Positions 55,526 through 64,000 of a stretch of DNA of 64,000 nucleotides are shown piece after piece. Origin of the DNA: Marchantia polymorpha subsp. ruderalis. Lineage: Eukaryota > Streptophyta > Marchantiopsida > Marchantiales > Marchantiaceae. Under the pieces are notes generated by a model. It was given only the letters and a program-made list of their open reading frames with translations. It did no database searches and was not told the DNA's origin. The position numbers and the translations under genes are program-made. The stretch is from assembly GCA_037833965.1 (NCBI GenBank), contig AP031354.1, forward strand, positions 21,244,001 to 21,308,000. The letters run 5' to 3'. The first letter of the stretch is position 1. Every line of letters begins with the position of its first letter.

Positions 55526-58500
55526 ATGGCTGTTAACCACGGTTGCTCTGGGGCACGGGCCGGTGTCTTGTCATCATTTGCGGAGAGTTCTGTCTTCGGA
55601 TTGCCGAATCTTCTGTGGAGCTCATCCCGCTTCCTTCGATTGCGGGCGTCTGCTTCAGAGGTATCTCGAATCCAAGTCTGCAAATCATCAAATATGCTCA
55701 TCAAATATGCTCAAAGTCTAGCTTTGTAAATTTGCTGCAGAACTGGAATCAAGCGATATTAAAGTATTATATTATCAGTATTACAGCGCCAATTCAATTC
55801 AGTCCTGACTTGTTCGTCTCAATATTCTCGCTCTTTCGGCAGAAGAAGAGCCTTGGGCTGACAGTCTCCAATTCGATCATCAAGTCTACTTCGGAATATG
55901 AGAGACCTCACGTGATCGTGACCGGTGGCAATAGCGGTAGGATGAGCAAGAAATAGCGGTCCACTTTTCCGCTCAGACGTTGGAATTAGACCACTCGTCG
56001 ATCACCCTCGGCTTTACTCAGTTCTCAGAAGTTGTGTGGAAACTGTGTTACGTGGATTGTAGTTTCTGCGCCGTGATAATTTTGAAGAGGAGCAAGTTGT
56101 AGAAGAGACATCTGGAATCTATTATGAGCTTCATGGCGTATTCTTTCGTTTATTTCCACAGGTATAGGAAAATCAACGGCATTGGAATTGGCCAGGCAGG
56201 GAATGGTGGTCACACTAGGTGAGCTGGATTCCTCACAGCTCTATTGCTCTTGTCCCTTATCGGAGGAAGCACTCTATAAGCTCCAACTGTGTCGATCAAT
56301 CCTGATATAATGAAATTCACCGCATCTGAGATTCTTGTCTTCGGCGCTCGGATGATAGCGTGCAGGAATCAGAAAGCTGGCAGCGATGCTGCGGAAGAAA
56401 TTGCACGCGTTACCAACAACAAGAATGTGAGGTAAATCCCGCGATTGTTTGAAGGTATTACCAATGAACAGAATGTGCGGATTGCATTATGTGAAGGGAC
56501 ATTCATTGCGTTATTCTACTCGTCTAAGTTTACGAGCCTCATCGTGATAAGTTTAGCTGCCGAGGTCATAAAGTTCTTCTGTCAGATAGAATTATGTTCC
56601 AGCAGCCAAGAGGTTGTTCGATGGAATTGACTAATTATGCTCTCAAACAGGTCAATGACTTTGGATCTCGCCTCTCTCGACTCGGTGAGAAAATTTGCAG
56701 CTGAGTACAAGGATACAGGACTGCCTCTTAACGTCTTGGTGAGTCTTGTGGCAGAGTCGTTCAAAAGAATCTAGGACCTTACTCTAAAGCCTACACCGTG
56801 AAATATGCTCAACGGATTTAGAATTCGCCTTCGCTTGATGCTTAATTCGAGTACTTTCGGTCTCGATAGTGTGAAAGCTGGAGTATGCTGCTATGTTTTA
56901 TCGCTAACTTTCAGAAAGCCACAATTACTACATGATAATGGCTGATTATCTGGCGCACATCTCATCCGTCAGATGCTCTGTACAGGTGAACAATGCTGGC
57001 ATAATGGCATGTCCGCAGTCATACACCCAGGATGGGTTCGAGTCTCAATTCGGGGTAAGTGAATCTTCTCAGGGACTGTGGGAATCTCCTCTTCTTGCGG
57101 TCTCGAAAATTTAGGAAGTTACGGAGATCATACTAATCATGGCAGTAACATGGTGCCTCGCCATTTTTCTGCTTTAAGGCCCTTGTATGACGACGTCAAG
57201 AAAATCAGTAACAACATTCAGTGTTGTTCACTATTTGACATGAGTTGGGAAACATGAATCGAATATGTCTAGTCTAAATATAATTTGTCAATTTCGAAGG
57301 TTATATAAATATCATATTCTGACGCTAATGGAGACAGGGATAATGTAACAATTTACTCGGGAAATCGTTAATAACTTGCTCAAGTATATTCGAGGTGCTG
57401 ACTATCTGTGGCTGTACATCAGGTTAATCACTTGGGACACTTTCTTCTGACCGCTCTGCTCATGGATAAACTCGTTTAGAGTGCTTCAGATAGGTTTGTT
57501 CTGACGTGCCCCTATCGATGGGTTTAGCATTTTCACCTTAACAGAGTTCTGATCGAGAAACGTATGAGCTGACTGGTTTGCGCTGATTTCAGAGCCAAGT
57601 CAAGAGTTGTGGTCGTAGCCTCTGCTGCTCACTACCTTGGAGACATTGATTTCAACGATCTCAATTACAGAAAAACACGAGGCAAGCATGTGAACCATCT
57701 CTTCAAAGCAAGTCTTACAGTATTTCAGTCGCCAGAAAGTAAGGTCATCCTTTTACCGACATGATAGACTTATGTTGCAGTTCTTGACCTCTTTTCTATT
57801 CTTGCATTTGGGTTCTCAGCCTACAACAACTGGGGAGCCTACGCCCAGTCAAAACTTGCAAATTGCCTCTTCTCCTTGGAGCTAGCAGAGCGGAGCAAGC
57901 GGTTGGGACTACCAGTCATATCAAATTCTATGCACCCTGGTGTCGTCGATACACAGGTACAGTGCTTTGATGAGATTCCACAATGCAGTCTCACTATTCT
58001 CGAAACTCCTACCAAACGATAAGCTTCTAATACATAGGTCTGGTCAGTGAGGAGACTAAGTGCACATCCAACGAGGAGCCCGAGTGCATCTATCTTGATT
58101 CCAAGTTGTGGTGGTCATGATTGCAGCTGATTCGTTACGTGTTCCCACAAGGTCTTAGAAAAGAAGGTGCATCTGAGTCGACCGGTTTGGACTTCTTGAG
58201 GCCGCTGATCATGAAAGTCTTCGGGCTTCGAGTAAGTCTTGCTTTCTACTTGTGTGCAGTGTCCGAGATCTTTCTCAATGCAGGGAGCTTCAACGTGGAT
58301 GAAACAGAGAAACCTTAGGATCTTTTCAATGTCTTGATTTCCGCAGCTCGTTGTATGCACATAATGGATGACAGTCATGATTTATGTGTGCTCTCGGGTT
58401 CATGATGAACAGACAGCTGAGGAAGGAGCGTCTACCGCCATATTCCTAGCATCCTCGCCAGAAGCGACCAGATCAGGCTTGTATTATGAAGACAGCAAAC

Positions 58501-58643
58501 CCTTTAATGTCGGTTTCATTAAAAAAAGCGTGGACCAGCAGCTAGCCTCTCGCTTATGGGATGTCAGTGTGGAACTCACAGGGGCCGCCGATGCTCTAGC
58601 TGCTCTGAGTCTGTGCAAAGATTCTCCTCTTGTGAGGAAGTAA
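55526..58643 (+). CDS. Plastid-type short-chain dehydrogenase/reductase with a premature TAG
   Basis: Eleven exons: 55526-55660, 55843-55936, 56162-56218, 56359-56431, 56651-56738, 56986-57054, 57423-57493, 57593-57681, 57820-57956, 58127-58231 and 58413-58643 (382 codons). Exon 1 (45 aa, Ser/Arg/Leu-rich, almost no acidic residues) looks like a chloroplast transit peptide. The NAD(P) site TGGNSGIG, NNAG, the Ser of ASAAHY and the catalytic YAQSK are all present, followed by [11 protein letters not shown]. It resembles plant WWOX/TIC32/FEY-type reductases; the substrate is unknown. TAG at 57477-57479 (codon 191) stands where GAG would fit, before the catalytic Tyr. The intron after exon 8 starts with GC instead of GT. 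All other junctions are GT-AG and the frame is kept throughout. Confidence 0.85.
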
Positions 58644-59219
58644 CATATTCCCCGATTCAATCGACCCTATTTTTGGTCCTTATTCTTAGTGCCGAAAACA
58701 AATAAAACTCCCCTTAGCCCAGCTCTGACAAGATTGGAGACTTGATCTAGGACTGGGAATTTTTTCAGGTTCTTGTCATGACATATATTTCTTCCCGATC
58801 TCTCTTCTGACTGAACATCTGCGTCAAACGGGCTACGGGCTGGGCGTCAGAATCATGTTCAGATCTATGTAATTCCTGAGTCATGATTGCGTTATTAGAT
58901 TGATCTTGCAGCCACATTTTTTTTAGACTACGAGGACGGTCGAGGAAAATGTCATGTGCATATACCACAGTCCGATCTCCTTGTGAGACGTGACTACATA
59001 TTTCAAATGTATTTTCCCAAGATTTGTAAAGCTAATTCATTAACAGCAACTTGATCGAGACGTCTGTTTCAGTTTGTAAATGAGCTCACTGGCGTCACAT
59101 GACGATTTTCTCCCAAGGAAAACCGTGTGCATGGACCTGTTATTATTTTACATGACATTAAAGTACTGTATCAGTCAGAAGCCGCCATATGTGACGAGAT
59201 GTATGTTTGGAGGGAAACG
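58644..59219. other. Downstream of the dehydrogenase gene, nothing supported
   Basis: 3' untranslated region and spacer; no other feature recognised. Confidence 0.35.
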
Positions 59220-60500
59220 CGAAGATAATATACTGAATCAAGGGAGAGATTCGCAAGGCATGCCCAAGGGGTTGACGGTAGGGGCATCTAATGCAGATGA
59301 TGTCGATGGAGCCGGAATATTTGGATTCCTTGTTGAACGGGGTCTAAGACAAGAGTGCCCGCCTGAATCCATACTGTCAGTGAGAGCAGCCTAGCCCATA
59401 ATAGCAGATGTAAAATACATATTAGAGCAGGGAGAATTACAGGATGAAGAATTGGGAGACGGTCATGGTCGATTAGTGTCATCTGCGAAGAATAATCCGC
59501 AGATGACATTGGGCTTTTGGCTCAGAGGAAACGTGGTTCAAACAGGTGAGGCAAATGGTGGCCAAATACCAGGCACGGCGCCAGATTCAATTTTAGGGTG
59601 TTTTTGGTACTACTGCTGGACCACCGGACTGTATCAGAAACAGGGTCTGCATGATGATGGAAGACTGAGAAATTCAGAAATACCTGGGGGCACCCAGAGT
59701 TGGTGGTGTCTCCACGTCACAGAAAGAGGAAGTCAGCATACATAGAGATCTAAAAGCTAGGATAGCAAACTGGGAAACCTGATTCGTCTCATACGATGCA
59801 AGAGCTCTATCACAACAATTTGTACTGCAAGCACACCCTACCTTCTTTGCCTCGTACTTAGACATCTCGGAAACAAGCCTCAGGAGAATTGACCAGATAC
59901 ACACATGTATGCTACGGGAATACAAGTTGGAAGCCATGAAACTGCGGTGCTTACGAGGGGAATTCTTTTACAGACCCACGGCTGAAGGAGTTGAAGGAAT
60001 TGGACGCGCTCAGGACGCTAATAGAGGTAACGAGGAATACATGGCCTCTCTACTCGATGGAAAGGGTGGATCTTGGGACAAGCGTTCGAAGAAATCGTCA
60101 GGCAGTGCCGTGGCAATGATGACGGAAACATGGTGATGAGACAGTGGCGGACCTTATCAACACTGACCAACCGATGTACATCCACACTAACGAATGTCGA
60201 GCAAAGCTGATCAAATGTTGGAAGTGAATAAGTCGAGAGAATGTACTGGAACCCGGAAGGGAGATCACCCGGAGGGACATCGTGAACCTGATCATTAAAG
60301 AGAAAAATGCAGAACCGAGAAGCAACAAACAGGTGAAAAGGTCGTGTGGGTTCACATTGCTGTACATTGCGAGACCAAAGTGGCCAGATAAATTTGGAGG
60401 AAATGGGTTCAGGGATGAATGCCAATTCTCGCACATGATAGACTCCATTGTAGTCAGGTAGAAGTACCTGGGACCGTCACCAGAAAGGGCAATCAGGACA
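59220..60500 (+). mobile_element. Decayed LINE fragment
   Basis: One short block, ERGLRQECPPESIL (about 59328-59370), matches the RQGCP motif region of LINE reverse transcriptases. Farther on, QQFVLQAHPTFFASYLDIS followed by RRIDQI (about 59815-59900) matches the region after the RT catalytic core. Frames change and stops intervene, so it is dead. No catalytic ADD box is seen. Confidence 0.4.
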
Positions 60501-63500
60501 AAAGTTTGCTGACACCTATGGCTCAACATAAATCAGCTCCTCTTATGCCAAGAGGTAGAAGCAAGGATGAACATTCAAGATTGTCATCGACAAGATGTAC
60601 TGCTGTGGAATAGCATCAAGATTAAAGAAAAGTATGAACTCAAGCTTTTGCACTGGAATAGAATAGAATTAAGTGAAATCAATCAATTATTCTGCTGTCT
60701 GTTAACAAGAATAAGTGATTAACTTTTAAATCCAGTGTTGATTCGAAATTCAAAGAGGAACATCTAAAGTAGACAGCAGGTTCATTTAACTATATATTGT
60801 CGCTGAACTGTCTCAGTTACGTCCTTGTATCCTTACGACTTGTTGATAAAAAAAACTAACGGCTGCGCTATAAGACTGAGTCCTCGACCAAGGTTTCATT
60901 ACTATGCCAAAAATGATATTGTAGTCGAACAAAGATCTAGGCTACCTATCATGCCTCCCAAGTGAAACACTGTTTCCAGATCCGGTCTTACAGTCATGCC
61001 TCCTCTTCTTTCTAACATGTGGCTCAATAGGTTACTGCACATGGGCACAATTGTGTATAGATTTGATGTGGATTCAGCAGAGAAATGATACATTTCAAGG
61101 CAAATGTCATGTCAAGTCTCAATTATTCATTGTATAAACATGTTCTCACTGTCAGGTAGTATCTTAGTATTTTGAGCATCAGTGATAATATTCTATATGT
61201 ATCAATTTTCCTTTGTATTTTCATTTTATTCTAGTGCAAAAGTATCACAGATATAGATAATTCAGACTTATCTATATCTGTGATACCAAAAGTACTTAAG
61301 AGTAAACTTGACGCGACCAGTCGCCACATGGCTAGAAGTCGATGTCGAAGTTGCTTTGATGCTTTGAGTCCCAAATAAACTCTAGATAGATACATATACA
61401 ACTTTGGATCCTGAATTACTAACCAACTACAGAAACTCAGGGCTCAAGAAAATGAGCAACTCTTGTTTTACGTCCAATTGAAGAAGTGTCGATTCCAACC
61501 TTCAAAGCCTTTACAAAGTTCCCTGGTTTCTCATCTGCAACCCACAACAACTTCCCAAGAAATGAAGATTGGGCAATCTCATGTAGGTATTCTTCATCAA
61601 TAGATTGAATGGTTTCCGATCAAGGTAGACTAAGGGCCTGACTTTTTTCAGAGCTACTATAGACAGTATAGCAGTAGACAAGGTGAGGATTAAGTCATAG
61701 TGGTGCACATTTAGCACATCATTCTGCTATATAGGAGGAATATTCTTATCTCTCATATCTTCTCATGCATTTTCTTTATGAGCTTCTCGATGAAGCAAGG
61801 GAGGAAGCATTACGAAATATAATTTGGCTTCTTAGAGAGTCACATGCTGGGATCGAAATGCACCACTCAGTGTGTCGGCTCAAACCATATACAGGATTAG
61901 TGATACTGACCCACGTACCAAAATTGTGTACAAACTGGACAGATTGTATATGCATCTGGTAGTGATGGCTGGTGGGACCTCCATGCACTTTAGCATGATA
62001 TGAATCAGAAAGGGAAGAATGATCTGCCATTTGTCCAATAAGCACCACTCATTTCCTGCTACGCGAGGCCTGCATGAAGAATTTGTGTCTCGCTTTGATA
62101 TCTTTCCGCCATACCACCTTATGCACACCACCCACTTCTGTGTGAACGCTCGTTTTTTTCGCATGGCTAAACATGATCCATATCTCGCGCCTACTTCTAG
62201 GGCAAGTGGGTTCCACCGGACCTTTTACTGTAAGCGCTTGTTTTGTGTTTCGCAACCAGTGATTTGTAGAAGAGCAATCAGGTGCAAAATACACCATGAT
62301 TATAACCTTCGGGATAATTCAAACTTCTTGAATTGCAAGTTTCCTCTTTTCTGCTATGTAATAGAATCCTCTTATTACTTTGTGATGTACGTCGACCTCC
62401 TTCTTCGTCTTACTCGTTCAGTATTCTTCGTAAAATTTCTCTATCTTTTCATAATTGATATTTTTAGGTAATGAGTATTTTATCACTGAAATTATTCCTA
62501 GGAATTCATGTGGCTTCAAGCTGTGAGATGAGAATATGAAGTATCACAATTCAAAGTCAAAGTTAATTTAGTTAAGAAGGAATTATAAATTTTGTAACAC
62601 GCTTAAAACTGAGTGTCTTTCTACTTCCTGTTACTACCTCCAAAAAGTTGAACGGTTCTGCGATCAAGAGCAAGAAAGGTGGAAGCGTATTTATGAAGAG
62701 AGACATTTTTCAACAAACTTTAAGAAACTATATCGAAGGTTGATGATTTTTGTAAATTGCCAATCCAAAGTCAATGAATTTCTGATGGAGTGGAAGTATT
62801 TAACGCATTGTACCCAGTAAGACACCAAGTAATATAGAAAAATGTATGGGAAGACCCCAACTCTGAGATGGATCATTTCGGTAAGATAGGATGTGACTAT
62901 TCCCCCATAAATTCACATCAAACAATTTGTAATCTTGCATTTTAGATATCGTCAGTTCTTGATAACTTTTCTTTCATAAATATCAAAGTAAAAAAGAGGA
63001 TTTTTTTGGTACTAGAGTGTGGAAAGTCACTCTTCATTTTGACGTTGTGTGTGAAGTCAACCTTCATCCAGATCAAGTATAACAAACATCACATCCATCA
63101 TGATAGGTTGGATAGTTTTTTTGTGCAGATAAAGATTCATGTGGACCACTATTGCATCTAAGATGCGTATTGGAGGACCAATCCAGAAGTTCCTTGCTAC
63201 AACTCAACTAGCGCAAGTCTAAAAAATCTAATATGTTCACGAGCTTGCACATGCAAGATTGTAAGATTTTTCAGTAGTAAAAAGGAACTCGAGCATTCGT
63301 TGAGAAGATTGTCATGTGATCAAGGTAGACTGAAAGTCTGGAGTCCTATACTTGAACAAAGAGCAACAGTAAGAAAGGTCATGCATGTCTTCTGAATGCG
63401 ACAAATAATTTCTTCTTTAGAATAATAGTAAATGTGATTGTTTCCTCATTTGCCCAAAGACTAAGGTCTGCTCCAGAAAAGACAAGTCCCGTTATCAACC

Positions 63501-64000
63501 GGGAAGAAACAAGAACCGTCTCGAATAATAATGGAAACCGTCGACGACTACGCTCGCGGTTAGATCTTTCAATTCAAGTTCGAGTGGGGCCCACACCGAA
63601 TCTCAACTTGAGGTGGTGGTCGAGCCCACGTCCGGGCCAACGGGGAGACGCGAGAAATAGCTTGCTTACGTGCCAGGCAACGCCCTTCGCTCGGCAGCTG
63701 GCAGTCAGAACTTTTTGCGTCACCTTGTCTACGACCGGTAACCGTCGTAGACTGATTAAGCTCCTGTCATTGGGTAAATCAGTTCGCCTTTCCAGCTCTC
63801 CTATTGGTTTCAATCGTTCACCTCTCAACTGCTTCTCTCAGTTCCGGAGATATAATCGAGATAAGCCGCTTGAAAAATGCCTCCTAAACTGTTAACTTCG
63901 GATGCGAATATTAGAAACCCAACAGCTGACATCGCCCATGTTTCTGAAGGTTATATTATTATTAATAATCAAAATTCGCCCTCAAAAAAGAGGTTAGTAA
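60501..64000. other. AT-rich right end without supported genes
   Basis: A 19-bp perfect hairpin lies at 61242-61286. 63480-63870 is more GC-rich and includes a 153-codon frame with no domain; it could be the promoter or leader of a gene to the right. I see no complete gene. Confidence 0.35.
61242..61286. repeat. 19-bp perfect inverted repeat with 7-nt loop
   Basis: Arms 61242-61260 and 61268-61286 (GTATCACAGATATAGATAA and its complement) form a tight hairpin in intergenic DNA. The size suits a small-RNA stem or a foldback remnant. Confidence 0.75.

Noticed and set aside
63434-63895. 153-codon frame near the right edge
   Set aside because: Basic, low-complexity product without a recognisable domain; the GC-rich patch looks more like a promoter or leader than a gene.

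Overview
The window is nuclear plant DNA. It has intron-containing genes with GT-AG junctions, Ty3 and Copia LTR retrotransposons, and a plastid transit peptide on one gene. The repeated orphan ORF family in the left half resembles predicted proteins I remember from the liverwort Marchantia polymorpha, so a Marchantia-like liverwort is my best guess. That is inference from memory; no search was run.

Left part (1-27.8 kb): a deep stack of retroelements inserted into one another. Reading outward: a decayed Copia element (23505-~27760, + strand) was split by element E (+, right end at 23504). E was split by element D (-, 5' end at 21655). D was split by Ty3 element gypsy-2 (-, LTR 18530-19297). 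Gypsy-2 was split by element A (-, 5' end at 17584). A was in turn hit by element B (+, 11564-16837, CTCGC duplication), a solo Ty3 LTR (10683-11541, GTCC duplication) and a complete Ty3 element, gypsy-1 (2351-10197, GCAC duplication, two LTRs that look identical). Several of these junctions can be checked inside the window, because a related uninterrupted copy is also present.

Elements A, B, D and E form one family. They start TGTGGTA.CCC, end ..TTATTACA, and make a 5-bp target duplication. They carry one long ORF (a compact globular domain, a Pro/Ser/Arg linker full of palindromes, then an acidic stretch and a coiled coil). I see no reverse transcriptase, integrase, RNase H or flanking long repeats. 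They may be solo copies of a giant (~5.3 kb) LTR with a gene in U3, or a separate class of TG..CA element. This is the most unusual thing in the window.

Middle (28-42 kb): AT-rich decayed repeat sequence surrounds one clear gene, a DUF946/VPS62 family protein (31342-33674, -, two exons). There is an LTR-like block with repeated ACGT-core motifs near 37 kb, a perfect 24-bp inverted repeat at 38.3 kb, and an unrecognised Cys-rich ORF at 39.6 kb.

Right part (42-64 kb): a run of conserved single-copy genes whose exons I reconstructed. They are a NIPA-type magnesium transporter (42221-45025, -, 8 exons), the tRNA t6A enzyme OSGEP/KAE1 (50535-52057, +, 3 exons), the NatB catalytic subunit NAA20 (53297-54736, -, 6 exons) and a plastid-type short-chain dehydrogenase (55526-58643, +, 11 exons, with a premature TAG at codon 191). 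NAA20 and the dehydrogenase are divergent and share an intergenic space that holds a five-copy ~110-bp tandem repeat. The last 5 kb has a decayed LINE fragment and AT-rich sequence. No operon-like or pathway cluster is evident: KAE1 (tRNA modification) and NAA20 (N-terminal acetylation) are ordinary housekeeping neighbours.
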